Positions 43,591-53,235 of a DNA stretch of 64,000 bases are shown piece after piece; position 1 is the stretch's first letter, and every line of letters begins with the position of its first letter. The translations under genes were made by a program, and so were the position numbers. Source of the stretch: Cytophagaceae bacterium (GTDB lineage: Bacteria; Bacteroidota; Bacteroidia; Cytophagales; Spirosomataceae); NCBI GenBank assembly GCA_027491195.1, contig JAIXWQ010000011.1, positions 248,001 through 312,000 on the forward strand, given 5' to 3'. The notes below the pieces were generated by a model. That model worked only from the letters and a program-made list of their open reading frames with translations, searched no databases and had not been told where the DNA came from.

Positions 43591-44226
43591 TTAAGGCGCT
43601 ACCCGATAACACTCCCAATCCCCTTTCTCTCGCGCATCGTACACCACGCGGTCATGTAAGCGAGAAGGTCTACCCTGCCAAAATTCAAAATAATCCGGAA
43701 CTAATCGATATCCACCCCAATGATCTGGCTTAGGTATCGTTTGTCCTTCGTATTGAGCTGCTAATTCAGCGTAGCGTTTTTCTAAGACTTCGCGAGAATC
43801 TACTTTAGCACTTTGTTCGGAAACCCAGGCTCCTAATTGCGATTCGCGTGGGCGAGAATGAAAATAGGCAGTGGATAATTCGACGGAGAGCTTTTCGACA
43901 TGACCTTCGATGCGGATTTGGCGTTCTAATTCGCCCCAGAAAAAGGTGATGGAAGCCTGAGAAGAAAAGGCTAAATCTTGGCCTTTACGGGATTCGTAAT
44001 TGGTGAAGAAACTAAAACCGTAGTCGACTGTTTTTAATAAAACGATGCGACCAGAAGGGCGGCCGGAGGAACTTATTGTGCTCAAAAACATGGCATTAGG
44101 CTCATTTAGCTGAGAAGCTTGCGCTTCTTTAAACCAGGTGGCAAATTGAGCAAAAGGGTCTGGGTGTACATGCTGCTCATGTAATTCTCCTTTTTGGTAG
44201 TTTAAGCGTAGGTCAGCTAAGTTCAT
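43591..44226 (-). CDS. pdxH: Pyridoxamine 5'-phosphate oxidase
   Basis: A 211-aa FMN enzyme, close to the usual 218. FMN-binding motifs [20 protein letters not shown] and [10 protein letters not shown], the [16 protein letters not shown] segment and the C-terminal [16 protein letters not shown]...RLHDRVVY are present. It oxidises pyridoxine or pyridoxamine phosphate to PLP. Divergent from polA. Confidence 0.95.
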   Translation of the reverse strand: MNLADLRLNYQKGELHEQHVHPDPFAQFATWFKEAQASQLNEPNAMFLSTISSSGRPSGRIVLLKTVDYGFSFFTNYESRKGQDLAFSSQASITFFWGELERQIRIEGHVEKLSVELSTAYFHSRPRESQLGAWVSEQSAKVDSREVLEKRYAELAAQYEGQTIPKPDHWGGYRLVPDYFEFWQGRPSRLHDRVVYDAREKGDWECYRVAP

Positions 44227-44291
44227 AATTTCGAGGATAAATTTATTATCTTTACAAAGGCACTCTCTATCCCCAAATATAGCTGAATTAC

Positions 44292-47114
44292 ATGAAAAAA
44301 TTATTCCTTTTTGACGCGATGGCCTTGATTTATCGCGCGCATTTTGCTTTTGCTAAAACACCTCGAATTTCATCGAAGGGAATTAATACTTCCGCCGTTT
44401 TTGGCTTTGCAAATACGATCCTAGAGGTCATTAATAAGGAGAAACCAGATTATTTAGGGGTAGCTTTTGACACACCAAAACCGACTTTCAGACACGTAGA
44501 ATATACGCCTTACAAGGCTCAGCGGCAGGAACAACCGGAGGATATTACGATTGCGATTCCCTATGTGAAGCGATTGGTTGAGGCGATGGATATTCCGCTG
44601 TTGATTTTGGATGGATATGAGGCGGATGACGTAATCGGAACCATTGCAAAAAAGGCCGTTCGAGCGAATCCGGATATCGAGGTCTTCATGATGACCCCGG
44701 ATAAGGATTACGGACAATTAGTGGAGGAGCGCATTAAGATGTACAAACCGGCCTTTATGGGTAAGGGAGTTGAGGTTTTAGGGCCAAAAGAAGTGTGCCA
44801 GCGCTGGAACATCGCGAACGTAGACCAAGTCATCGATATGCTAGGTTTGATGGGTGATGCGGTGGATAATATTCCCGGCATTCCAGGGGTGGGTGAAAAG
44901 ACCGCCCAAAAGCTCATCGAGCAATTTGGCTCTTTGGAAAACTTATTAGACAATACCGACCAGTTAAAAGGCAAATTGCAGGAAAACCTCGTCAATTTCC
45001 GCGAGCAGGGCATTTTATCCAAGCATTTGGCCCGTATCATGCTCGAAGTGCCTATCGAATATGAAGAGGAAAAATTAAAAGCAACTCCGCCTAATCGTGC
45101 CTTATTAGAGCCTCTATTAGAAGAATTAGAATTCCGAACGCTGCGCAAGCGTATTTTAGGCGAAGACGAACCAGTAGCAGCGAAAGTGAAAGCGTCTCCT
45201 AAAGTGGATGCGAATCAGATGGATATGTTTGGCTCACCGGCACCTGCAGCCACTTCCGCCCCAGAAATGGAGGAAGAGGAAGTTAGCACGACGAGCTATT
45301 CAAACTTAAGTAATACCGCGCACCAATACCATTTAGTTCAGGGTGAGAACGCGATCAAGTCCTTGATTAGTTTCTTGGATCGCCAGGATGCCTTCTGTTT
45401 TGACACGGAAACGACGAGTTTAGTGGCCATCGAGGCGCAATTAGTGGGTATGTCCTTCTCGTATCGCAAGGGTGAGGCCTTTTATGTGCCATTCCCAGAG
45501 GATCAGGTGGCATGTCAGGCGCAGGCTGATTTGTTTAAAGGGATTTTTGCCAAAGAATCCACCACCAAAATCGCCCAAAACATCAAGTACGACATGAGCG
45601 TTTTGCGCAATTATGGCATCGAAATCAAAGGTGCAACCTACGACACGATGCTAGCTCACTATTTAATTGAGCCAGAAAAACGCCACGGGATGGATGCTTT
45701 GGCCCTCGCCTACCTAAGCTACGAACCAATGTCGATCGAAAACTTGATTGGCAAAAAAGGTGCTAAACAAGGTAACATGCGAGAAGTGGAATTGAACTTA
45801 ATTAAGGAATATGCCGCAGAAGATGCCGACATCACCTTGCAATTAAAGCCCTTCTTAGACAAACAATTAACGACAAATCCTAAGGCTGTTCAACTACTGA
45901 ACGAGGTAGAAATGCCTCTGGCACGTGTTTTATCTGCCATCGAATGCGAAGGGGTGAACTTAGATGTTCCCTTCTTACAAGAGATGTCGAAAACATTGGA
46001 AGCGGATTCCAAAGCCGTTCAGGAGAAGATTTTTGCCACGGCTGGCCAAGAATTCAACATTGCCTCCCCTAAGCAATTAGGCGAAATTCTATTTGAAAAA
46101 CTAAAACTAGATCCGAAGGCGAAAAAGACCAAAACCGGCCAATACATGACGGGCGAAGAGGTCCTTTCCAAGCTAGAAGCTGAACACGAAATCGCCTCTC
46201 TGATTTTAGACTTCCGCGAATTACAGAAATTAAAATCGACCTATGTAGATGCCCTTCCGGCACTTATTTCCCCTACCACAGGCCGTATTCATACTTCTTT
46301 CATGCAAGCCGTTACCGCTACTGGTCGTCTTTCATCGAAGGATCCGAACTTACAAAACATCCCTATCCGTACGGTTCGTGGTCGGGAGATCCGCAAGGCT
46401 TTCATACCGCGTGATGAAAACCACTTGATTTTATCTGCGGATTATTCCCAAATCGAACTCCGCATCATGGCCGCCTTCTCGAAAGACGAATCGATGCTAG
46501 ATGCCTTCAATAACGGTTTGGACGTACACAAAGCGACTGCCGCGAAAGTATTCCACGTCCCTTTGGAAGAGGTTACCTCGGATATGCGTCGCAAGGCGAA
46601 GACGGTAAACTTCGGGATTATTTACGGCGTTTCTGCCTTCGGACTTGCAGCTCAATTAGGCATTTCCCGCACAGAAGCGAAGGAAATCATCGATCAATAC
46701 TTCGTCGAGTTCCCTAAAGTGAAGACCTTTATGGACCAAAGCATCACTGACGCCCGTGACAACGGTTACGTCGAAACGGTTTTAGGCCGCCGCCGCTACT
46801 TACGTGATATTCTATCCGCGAACATGAACGAACGTGGTTTTGCAGAACGCAACGCTATTAATGCCCCTATTCAGGGCTCAGCTGCGGATATGATCAAAGT
46901 TGCGATGATTCAAATTCAGGATTTCTTAGAGAAAGAGAATCTAAAATCGAAGATGATTCTAACGGTTCATGATGAACTCGTGTTCGATGCACACAAAGAC
47001 GAAGTTGACTACCTAAAAGTCCAAATCAACAAAATCATGTGCGAAGCCATGGATTTAGGAGTGGCTATGGAAACGGGTATTGGCGTGGGGGAAAATTGGC
47101 TGGAAGCTCATTAA
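44292..47114 (+). CDS. polA: DNA polymerase I
   Basis: A 940-aa family A polymerase with three domains: 5' nuclease (1 to about 290; [43 protein letters not shown]), 3'-5' exonuclease (from about 350; D371 and E373 in CFDTETTSL, so proofreading appears intact), and polymerase (from about 560; [29 protein letters not shown]893-D-E895 in [10 protein letters not shown]). It acts in Okazaki fragment processing and repair. Its stop is followed within 10 bp by an inverted heptamer array. Confidence 0.97.
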   Translation: MKKLFLFDAMALIYRAHFAFAKTPRISSKGINTSAVFGFANTILEVINKEKPDYLGVAFDTPKPTFRHVEYTPYKAQRQEQPEDITIAIPYVKRLVEAMDIPLLILDGYEADDVIGTIAKKAVRANPDIEVFMMTPDKDYGQLVEERIKMYKPAFMGKGVEVLGPKEVCQRWNIANVDQVIDMLGLMGDAVDNIPGIPGVGEKTAQKLIEQFGSLENLLDNTDQLKGKLQENLVNFREQGILSKHLARIMLEVPIEYEEEKLKATPPNRALLEPLLEELEFRTLRKRILGEDEPVAAKVKASPKVDANQMDMFGSPAPAATSAPEMEEEEVSTTSYSNLSNTAHQYHLVQGENAIKSLISFLDRQDAFCFDTETTSLVAIEAQLVGMSFSYRKGEAFYVPFPEDQVACQAQADLFKGIFAKESTTKIAQNIKYDMSVLRNYGIEIKGATYDTMLAHYLIEPEKRHGMDALALAYLSYEPMSIENLIGKKGAKQGNMREVELNLIKEYAAEDADITLQLKPFLDKQLTTNPKAVQLLNEVEMPLARVLSAIECEGVNLDVPFLQEMSKTLEADSKAVQEKIFATAGQEFNIASPKQLGEILFEKLKLDPKAKKTKTGQYMTGEEVLSKLEAEHEIASLILDFRELQKLKSTYVDALPALISPTTGRIHTSFMQAVTATGRLSSKDPNLQNIPIRTVRGREIRKAFIPRDENHLILSADYSQIELRIMAAFSKDESMLDAFNNGLDVHKATAAKVFHVPLEEVTSDMRRKAKTVNFGIIYGVSAFGLAAQLGISRTEAKEIIDQYFVEFPKVKTFMDQSITDARDNGYVETVLGRRRYLRDILSANMNERGFAERNAINAPIQGSAADMIKVAMIQIQDFLEKENLKSKMILTVHDELVFDAHKDEVDYLKVQINKIMCEAMDLGVAMETGIGVGENWLEAH

Positions 47115-47120
47115 AAAATG

Positions 47121-47219
47121 GTGAATGGTAAATGATGAATGGTGAATGCTAAATTTTATTTTTCATTTACCATTTACCACTTACCATTTACCATTATTTG
47201 AGTTACCATTTACCATTTT
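47121..47219. repeat. Inverted heptanucleotide arrays, CCATTTA family (locus B)
   Basis: Left arm 47121-47148 (GTGAATG, GTAAATG, ATGAATG, GTGAATG) and right arm 47164-47219 (CCATTTA, CCACTTA, CCATTTA, CCATTAT, then after an 8-bp break CCATTTA and CCATTTT). Arms are reverse complementary with a loop of about 15 bases. It fills the gap between convergent polA and aguB and has no separate GC-rich terminator. Same family as locus A, 46 kb away. Confidence 0.8.
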
Positions 47220-47220
47220 T

Positions 47221-48087
47221 TTAGTCTAAAAACCTCTCCGTAATCCCCTGATAAGAATCAATCCTGCGATCTCTAAAGAAAGGCCAGGTTCTGCGGTAGT
47301 ATTCACTAGAATCGACGTTTACATCGACTAAAGCGATTTCTTCTTGATCGTGAGAGGCTTGAAAGATGACGCGACCGAAGGCGTTAGAAACAAAGCTTCC
47401 ACCCCAAAACTGTTGGCCATTTTCTGTTCCCACACGGTTTACTGAAACGACTGGAACGCCGTTTGCAACCGAATGTGAGCGCTGGATGGTTTGCCAAGCT
47501 TGGTATTGTTCACGGTTGATTTCACCGTCTTTCTCTTCTAAATCCCAGCCGATGGCTGTTGGATAAACTAACACTTCTGCTCCTTGAAGCGCCGTTAAGC
47601 GAGCCGCTTCTGGATACCATTGATCCCAGCAGATGAGCACACCGATTTTGGCAAACTTCGTATTAAAAACTTGATATCCTAAATCTCCCGGAGTGAAATA
47701 ATATTTCTCGTAATAGCCAGGATCGTCTGGAATGTGCATTTTACGGTATTTACCGAGGTATTTTCCGTCTGCATCGATGACTGCGGTGGTGTTGTGGTAA
47801 AGACCGGCAGCGCGCTTTTCGAAAAGAGAGGCGACAATTACGACGTTTAATTCCGCTGCCAAAGCCCCTAATTCGTCTGTCGATGGACCCGGAATAGCTT
47901 CCGCTAAAGCGAAGAAATCCTGCTTTTCTTCATAACAGAAATAGACTGATTTGAACAATTCCTGCAAGCAAATCACCTGAGCACCTTTACTCGCAGCGTC
48001 GCGAATAGAGGAAAGCGTTTTTTGCCAGTTTTCTGAAACATTTGAGCTACAGGATAGCTGAATTAAGGCGAAGGAAACGTTTTTCAT
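47221..48087 (-). CDS. aguB: N-carbamoylputrescine amidase-like carbon-nitrogen hydrolase
   Basis: A 288-aa nitrilase-superfamily enzyme with the Glu-Lys-Cys triad in CLQELFKSVYF, KYRKMHIPDDPGYYEKYYF and VLICWDQWYPEAARL. The YEKYYFTPGD segment is characteristic of N-carbamoylputrescine amidases. With agmatine deiminase (23413-24456) it would make putrescine from agmatine. Start ATG 48087; a longer reading to 48138 would cross the TAATTTTG -7 box. Confidence 0.9.
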   Translation of the reverse strand: MKNVSFALIQLSCSSNVSENWQKTLSSIRDAASKGAQVICLQELFKSVYFCYEEKQDFFALAEAIPGPSTDELGALAAELNVVIVASLFEKRAAGLYHNTTAVIDADGKYLGKYRKMHIPDDPGYYEKYYFTPGDLGYQVFNTKFAKIGVLICWDQWYPEAARLTALQGAEVLVYPTAIGWDLEEKDGEINREQYQAWQTIQRSHSVANGVPVVSVNRVGTENGQQFWGGSFVSNAFGRVIFQASHDQEEIALVDVNVDSSEYYRRTWPFFRDRRIDSYQGITERFLD

Positions 48088-48119
48088 CAATATCTTGGTT
48101 TTTACCTTGTAAATCTGGC

Positions 48120-48127
48120 CAAAATTA
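48120..48127 (-). promoter_or_regulatory. -7 box TAATTTTG for aguB
   Basis: Exact TAnnTTTG match on the minus strand, 32 bp before the chosen ATG; it rules against the longer upstream reading. Confidence 0.45.
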
Positions 48128-48207
48128 AGAAAAAACACGTTGCTAGCCTCATTCTTTCATTCTTTTCGGTAAATTGCAATCTAATGTATTTGATTTATTA
48201 AGATTTA

Positions 48208-49689
48208 ATGGAAAATAAAAAACAAGATACCGCCTCAGCATTAAAGGATATTATTTCACACGCGAAAGAATATGGTTTCGTATTTCCATCTTCGGAAATT
48301 TACGATGGTTTGCAAGCGGTATATGATTACGGTCAAAACGGTGTCGAATTAAAGAATAACTTAAAAACAGTTTGGTACAAGGCGATGACGATGTTGAATG
48401 ACAACGTGGTTGGTCTTGATGCGGCTATTTTTATGCACCCATTGACATGGAAGGCCTCTGGTCACGTGGATTCATTTAATGATCCTATGATTGATAATAA
48501 GGATTCCAAAAAACGTTACCGTGCGGATACTTTATTAGAAGAAAGAGCCGCAGCATTAGAGGAGGAAGGAAAAGAGGCGGAAGCGAAGGCTTTATTACAA
48601 AAGATGGCGAAATGCTTAGATGCGGGGGATTTAGAGGGAGTTCGCCAGATCATTATCGATGAAAATATCAAGTGTCCTGTTTCGAACACAGCTAACTGGA
48701 CTGAGGTGCGTCAATTCAATTTGATGTTCTCTACCCAAGTAGGTGCGGTTTCTGAGGATGCGAGTTTAATTTATTTACGTCCGGAGACTGCTCAAGGGAT
48801 TTTTGTGAATTTCTTGAATGTCCAAAAGACGGGCCGCATGAAGGTTCCTTTTGGCATTGCCCAAATCGGAAAAGCCTTTCGTAACGAGATCGTAGCTCGG
48901 AATTTCATCTTCCGTATGCGCGAATTCGAACAAATGGAGATGCAATTCTTCGTTCGCCCTGGCACGGAAATGGAATGGTATTCAAAGTGGAAAGAAACCC
49001 GTATGAAGTTCCATTTGGCTTTAGGTATTCCGGCTACCTCATTGAAATTCCACGATCACGATAAATTAGCCCACTACGCAAATGCGGCGGTGGATATCGA
49101 ATACAAGTTCCCTTTTGGCTTTAAAGAAATGGAAGGAATCCACTCGAGAACGGATTTCGACTTGAAAGCACACCAAGATTTATCGAGAAAGAAACAACAG
49201 TATTTTGACCCAGAGATAAACGAAAATTACATACCTTATGTAGTTGAAACGTCCGTAGGGGCCGATCGTTTATTCTTAGCGATACTTTGCAATGCCTATA
49301 CAGAAGAGACCGTGGGCGAAGGAGATCAAGAAAAACAACGTGTTTTCTTAAACTTCCACCCGGCATTAGCTCCTGTGAAAGTGGCCGTTCTTCCATTAGT
49401 GAAGAAGGATGGTCTTGCAGAGAAAGCACAAGAGATCACAAACAGCATTAAATTTGCCTTTAATACAACATACGACGATGGTGGCGCCATAGGCAAGCGT
49501 TATACACGTCAAGATTTAATTGGAACACCGTATTGTGTGGTGGTGGATTACCAAACCATGGAAGACAACACCGTGACCGTTCGCGATCGCAACACGATGA
49601 CCCAAGAGCGCATTTCTATAGCAGACCTAAAAGAGAAAATTGGTTATGCTGTATCGATGGAGCGTATTTTTGAAAAACTTTTAAGTTAA
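48208..49689 (+). CDS. glyS: Glycine--tRNA ligase (single-chain, alpha2 type)
   Basis: A 493-aa class II synthetase of the archaeal/eukaryal-like homodimer type used by Bacteroidota. Visible class II motifs include YLRPETAQGIFVNF, GIAQIGKAFRNEI and FIFRMREFEQMEMQFF (motif 2 region) and VETSVGADRLFLAILC (motif 3), followed by the anticodon-binding domain from about residue 390. N-terminal SHAKEYGFVFPSSEIYDGL is typical. The DUF349 gene follows at 19 bp. Confidence 0.95.
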   Translation: MENKKQDTASALKDIISHAKEYGFVFPSSEIYDGLQAVYDYGQNGVELKNNLKTVWYKAMTMLNDNVVGLDAAIFMHPLTWKASGHVDSFNDPMIDNKDSKKRYRADTLLEERAAALEEEGKEAEAKALLQKMAKCLDAGDLEGVRQIIIDENIKCPVSNTANWTEVRQFNLMFSTQVGAVSEDASLIYLRPETAQGIFVNFLNVQKTGRMKVPFGIAQIGKAFRNEIVARNFIFRMREFEQMEMQFFVRPGTEMEWYSKWKETRMKFHLALGIPATSLKFHDHDKLAHYANAAVDIEYKFPFGFKEMEGIHSRTDFDLKAHQDLSRKKQQYFDPEINENYIPYVVETSVGADRLFLAILCNAYTEETVGEGDQEKQRVFLNFHPALAPVKVAVLPLVKKDGLAEKAQEITNSIKFAFNTTYDDGGAIGKRYTRQDLIGTPYCVVVDYQTMEDNTVTVRDRNTMTQERISIADLKEKIGYAVSMERIFEKLLS

Positions 49690-49708
49690 AACGCAAACAA
49701 CGACGATT

Positions 49709-51616
49709 ATGATCACCGAAGAGACGAATCCAGCAGAAGAATTGGAAACCACTCCTACTCCAGAAGAAACACCGACAGAAGCTATTGTTGAAACAGCAGC
49801 TCCCGCTGAGGTGGCAGCTCCGGCGGAAGTAGTTTTTCCTGTAGTGGAAGAAAAGGCCGTGGAATTCCCTGTTTTAGACCTTTCAAAAGCAACGAAAGAA
49901 AGCATTTTGGCTTTTTATGAGCAATTGAAAGCCATTCTTCAAGCGAGCGCCTCATCGGCGAATTTCAAAAAAGTCGATGAATTGACGAAAGAAGTTAGAA
50001 CAGTTTGGGAAGCCATTAAGCAAGGCGAACGCGCTGAAGCTTTAGCAGCTTTTAAGGCTGGAAACGAAGATTCTGAGGAAGGTTTTTCTTTCAAAGGAGA
50101 TGAAACTTCACAACAAATTGATGCGATTTCAGCGTTTATTCGTACAGAAAGAAGCGCATTTTTCTCTAACATGGAGAAATTGAGAGAGAAGGCATTAGAG
50201 GGAAAGACGCGTTTGATTAACGAGTTAAGAACCTTGGTGGATTCGGATGACAATTCTGATCCGGCACACGTGAATGCGAGCTTTAAGGCATTCAAGAAGA
50301 TACAAGAAGAGTGGAAAGGTTTAGGCAGTGTGCAGGGACCAATGAATCAGACGCTTTGGCAAAGTTATCATGCCTTAGTGGATCGTTTCTACAGTAACAG
50401 AAGCATATTCTTCGAACTATTAGAGTTAGATCGTAAGAAGAATTTACAGGCCAAAGAAGCCATTGCCACTAAACTAGAAGCATTAGCCGCTGAGATATCG
50501 AAAGGCGGTGCTTTGCAGAAATTATTAAAAGAGGCAGAAGAGCTATTCGAAGAATATAAGCACATCGGACCAGCGAACAGAGATGATAATGAGTCACTTT
50601 GGACGCGGGTGAAGAAATCATTAGATGTACTTTTCGAACAAAAAAGAGCTATCAATGATGCCCAAAAGCAAGTTTTCGAAGAGAATCTGAAAGTTAAACG
50701 CGAGATCGGTGACTTGATGAAGCATTACGCAAACTTCACAGCGGCGAACATCAGCGAATGGAACCAAGCATCTAAAGCGGTATTAGCGCTTCAGGAGCAA
50801 TGGAATAATTTAAAAGGTGGATTACCACGCGAGGGCGGTAAAGAGGTTAGCCATAATTTTTGGTCTGACTTAAAAACCTTCTTCAAACACAAGAGTGAAT
50901 TCTTCTCGAAGATCGATGCCGAGCGCAAAGCTAACTTAGCCGCGAAGCAATTATTGATCGACCAAGTGAATGGAATCGTGGAAACGGGAACCATCACACC
51001 AGAAGTGACTCAAATGGTCATCGAGACACAGAAAAAGTGGAAAGAGATCGGTCATGTTCCAGAAAAACAAAAAGAATCTATTTACGCGAAATTCAAAGCA
51101 GCATGTGACGCCTATTTCAACTTAACACGTGAAAAAGGTAAGAACGCGAAGGATGTTGAATTCGAAGCAAACTTAGAAGCAAAGCAAGCTATTTTAAAAG
51201 AAATGGAAGCGATGCTAAAAGATCCTAGCCTATTAGCCTCATTAGGTGAGAAGAAAGCAGCTTGGGATGCAATTGGTTTCGTACCACGTAATAACGTGAA
51301 GGCGATTCAAGAAAGCTTCCGCACAACTTGGAATGCGCTAATTGATTTAGCTCGCACACAACCGAAAGAACAATTAGCAGCCTGGGGTTTTGAATTAAAA
51401 TCTTTATCATCAGAATCTAATGCGGGTAGCGAAGAGAAAAAATCTAATTCACCAGATGCTCGCAAGAAAATTCAGGCATTAGAAAATGATATCGCCGTGT
51501 TAACCAATAACTTAGAATTCTTCGCTAAGTCTAAAAACTCGGATAAACTACGTGCAGAGGTCGAAAAGAGAATCGCTGAAGCGGAAAAAGAACTCGAAAA
51601 ATTGAAAAAAGATTAA
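49709..51616 (+). CDS. DUF349-repeat protein, largely helical
   Basis: A 635-aa cytoplasmic protein. The first 60 residues are rich in E, A, P and T (low complexity). Five DUF349 repeats can be traced, each with a W-x-x-(I/L)-G start and an F-x-x-x-x-D/F end: EWKGLGSVQGPMNQTLW, EYKHIGPANRDDNESLW, QWNNLKGGLP..., KWKEIGHVPEKQKESIY, AWDAIGFVPRNNVKAIQ. The last 60 residues are a charged coiled coil. DUF349 proteins have no settled function in Bacteroidota. Followed by the tRNA-Thr promoter. Confidence 0.85.
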   Translation: MITEETNPAEELETTPTPEETPTEAIVETAAPAEVAAPAEVVFPVVEEKAVEFPVLDLSKATKESILAFYEQLKAILQASASSANFKKVDELTKEVRTVWEAIKQGERAEALAAFKAGNEDSEEGFSFKGDETSQQIDAISAFIRTERSAFFSNMEKLREKALEGKTRLINELRTLVDSDDNSDPAHVNASFKAFKKIQEEWKGLGSVQGPMNQTLWQSYHALVDRFYSNRSIFFELLELDRKKNLQAKEAIATKLEALAAEISKGGALQKLLKEAEELFEEYKHIGPANRDDNESLWTRVKKSLDVLFEQKRAINDAQKQVFEENLKVKREIGDLMKHYANFTAANISEWNQASKAVLALQEQWNNLKGGLPREGGKEVSHNFWSDLKTFFKHKSEFFSKIDAERKANLAAKQLLIDQVNGIVETGTITPEVTQMVIETQKKWKEIGHVPEKQKESIYAKFKAACDAYFNLTREKGKNAKDVEFEANLEAKQAILKEMEAMLKDPSLLASLGEKKAAWDAIGFVPRNNVKAIQESFRTTWNALIDLARTQPKEQLAAWGFELKSLSSESNAGSEEKKSNSPDARKKIQALENDIAVLTNNLEFFAKSKNSDKLRAEVEKRIAEAEKELEKLKKD

Positions 51617-51634
51617 TTTTTTTCAAACAATATT

Positions 51635-51664
51635 TTGCGTTTTAATCCATTTGGCTTACTTTTG
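51635..51664 (+). promoter_or_regulatory. Consensus Bacteroidota promoter TTG-N19-TACTTTTG for tRNA-Thr
   Basis: TTG at 51635-51637 and TACTTTTG at 51657-51664, separated by exactly 19 bp, matches the Bacteroidota -33/-7 consensus perfectly. Transcription would start about 5-8 bp before the mature tRNA end. Best promoter in the window and a key taxonomic clue. Confidence 0.8.
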
Positions 51665-51677
51665 TGAACTCAAATGC

Positions 51678-51750
51678 GCCTCCTTAGCTCAGCTGGTAGA
51701 GCAACTGATTTGTAATCAGTAGGTCATTGGTTCGATCCCGATAGGAGGCT
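51678..51750 (+). tRNA. tRNA-Thr (anticodon TGT)
   Basis: A 73-base cloverleaf: acceptor GCCTCCT/AGGAGGC, D arm with AGCTCAGCTGGTAGAGC, anticodon stem ACTGA/TCAGT with loop TTTGTAA (anticodon TGT), T arm ATTGG-TTCGATC-CCGAT, discriminator T. The CCA end is not encoded. It reads ACA and probably other ACN codons. Confidence 0.96.
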
Positions 51751-51753
51751 CAG

Positions 51754-51783
51754 AAAGCTCGACAGAAATGTCGGGCTTTTTTG
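51754..51783 (+). terminator. Rho-independent terminator of tRNA-Thr
   Basis: AAAGCTCGACA, a GAAA loop, TGTCGGGCTTTTTT: an 11-bp stem with one G-T wobble, then a U run, four bases after the tRNA. Confidence 0.88.
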
Positions 51784-51837
51784 TTTTAGATTTAAGGCAA
51801 GAGCAACTTATGTGTCAAGTAAATGCCTTGAAAAATA

Positions 51838-52656
51838 TCACCAGCGTTTTCGCACTTTAAACTTCCCCCTTTTCATGTCAGTAAAATACTTAGGATCTTT
51901 CGATTGAACATTACTAACAGAATTGAAATTTGACACATATAAATTTTGAATAGTATTTTGTAATTCATTCCTCTCTGAAAAAGATTTAACCCTTGAAGAC
52001 CATTGTCCATTAATAGTATAATTAATGAATACGTCTCTCGGAATTACTGTAATAATATAATCTCTCCTCGTTTTAAATGGCATTAAACAATAAAGATTAT
52101 CATTTTGTGGAATAGAAAGTTTATTGTTTTCATTAAAATCTAAAACAACAGGAACTGTGCTATTTAACCATTCCATTGGAAAGAAATCTTCTGTATCTCT
52201 AACATTGTAAACACTCCGACTTTCACCGGGCAAAAAACCCTTAGATGCTTTTAAAAAACGCTTATAATCTCTCTTCCTATTAGAACCATTAACAACCCAA
52301 ACCATATTCTTATAAAACTTTTCTCTGCTATTACGTTCTTCTTGTGAAATTGGAGAGTTTTGAAATTCAATAACGAGTTGGTTTGAAGTAATTACATCTG
52401 CAATATGTTTTTCATTTGTAATAGCATCGATAAATAGGCGTTCTTGCCAGTCAATCGGATAATGATTTTTCCAATTTCGATGCCATTCTCCTTCATTTTC
52501 CCACCAAGGATCACAATTAGAAACCCTTTTATGTGACCAATGATGCAACATTTTATAACCACATTTGGCAATCAACTCAGAATTACAACTAGGACATAAA
52601 CCAATTACACCTTTTACCGCCTCTGACTTAATATTATTTACTAATGCGAATTTCAT
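51838..52656 (-). CDS. CoiA-like competence/restriction nuclease-family protein
   Basis: A 272-aa protein resembling the CoiA family. A zinc-ribbon-like start (C21-x2-C24, later H39, H42, C48) precedes the PD-(D/E)XK-type core: EGEWHRNWK (57-63), a Glu at 72, D87 in IADVITSN and E97-F-Q99 in VIEFQNSPIS, then REKFY and VWVVNG. CoiA proteins aid DNA processing during transformation, but in Bacteroidota such isolated homologues have no known role. The gene is visibly more AT-rich than its neighbours and uses AT-rich codons, hinting at transfer. It lies just beyond the tRNA-Thr terminator. Confidence 0.7.
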   Translation of the reverse strand: MKFALVNNIKSEAVKGVIGLCPSCNSELIAKCGYKMLHHWSHKRVSNCDPWWENEGEWHRNWKNHYPIDWQERLFIDAITNEKHIADVITSNQLVIEFQNSPISQEERNSREKFYKNMVWVVNGSNRKRDYKRFLKASKGFLPGESRSVYNVRDTEDFFPMEWLNSTVPVVLDFNENNKLSIPQNDNLYCLMPFKTRRDYIITVIPRDVFINYTINGQWSSRVKSFSERNELQNTIQNLYVSNFNSVSNVQSKDPKYFTDMKRGKFKVRKRW

Positions 52657-52662
52657 TCCTTT

Positions 52663-53061
52663 TTATTCTATTGGAAAAATACCTCGATTAGCGTATTCTG
52701 TTGCCCACTGTACTTGCCATGTTTTACCATTTACTTGGTCTAACAAAATGAAGTTATACATATTTTGAGTTGGATATAATGTAAATCTATCCTTAACCTC
52801 TTCATTAACACTTGCTAATCGATCTAAATTCAAGTAGGTAACCATTCTATTTTCTGGATTTAAACTGTATTGAACTTGCCACAATAATCCATTGCGAGTA
52901 TCAAGTTTAATAAATGTCCACATATTCGTAGTCGGGAATAATCTAAAATTCGCCCCTTGAATCTCCTTCACATTATCTACTACATTCGGCTTAGTTTTTG
53001 TCTGTGCATGGAGTGAAATCGAGCCTAATAATAGGAACAATAATAGAGTTAGCTTTTTCAT
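52663..53061 (-). CDS. Small secreted protein with two internal repeats, function unknown
   Basis: A 132-aa protein with signal peptide MKKLTLLLFLLLGSISLHAQ. The mature part consists of two copies of a roughly 35-residue repeat: FRLFPTTNMWTFIKLDTRNG then LLWQVQYS; and FTLYPTQNMYNFILLDQVNG then KTWQVQWA. Conserved pattern: F-x-L-(F/Y)-P-T-x-N-M-(W/Y)-x-F-I-x-L-D-x-x-N-G-x-x-W-Q-V-Q. I do not recognise the repeat beyond similarity to other hypothetical Bacteroidota proteins. AT-rich like the CoiA-like gene, 6 bp upstream of it, so probably cotranscribed. Confidence 0.65.
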   Translation of the reverse strand: MKKLTLLLFLLLGSISLHAQTKTKPNVVDNVKEIQGANFRLFPTTNMWTFIKLDTRNGLLWQVQYSLNPENRMVTYLNLDRLASVNEEVKDRFTLYPTQNMYNFILLDQVNGKTWQVQWATEYANRGIFPIE

Positions 53062-53235
53062 AAATGTATGAAATGGGTGGATCAAAGTTTTCCAAAAGGA
53101 ATTGATAAAAGTATAAAATATATGCCTTAGAGCAAATCGAATAATGGCTATTTATCAAATGGTAAGTCATAAAAAAACTGATAATCTCCCATCAATACTG
53201 ATAATTTTCCCCTATTGTACCAATTACATTAAAAA

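Noticed and set aside
43533-43733. Open frame on the plus strand antisense to pdxH
   Set aside because: It starts in the terminator and repeat array and reads antisense to conserved PdxH codons; no family features.
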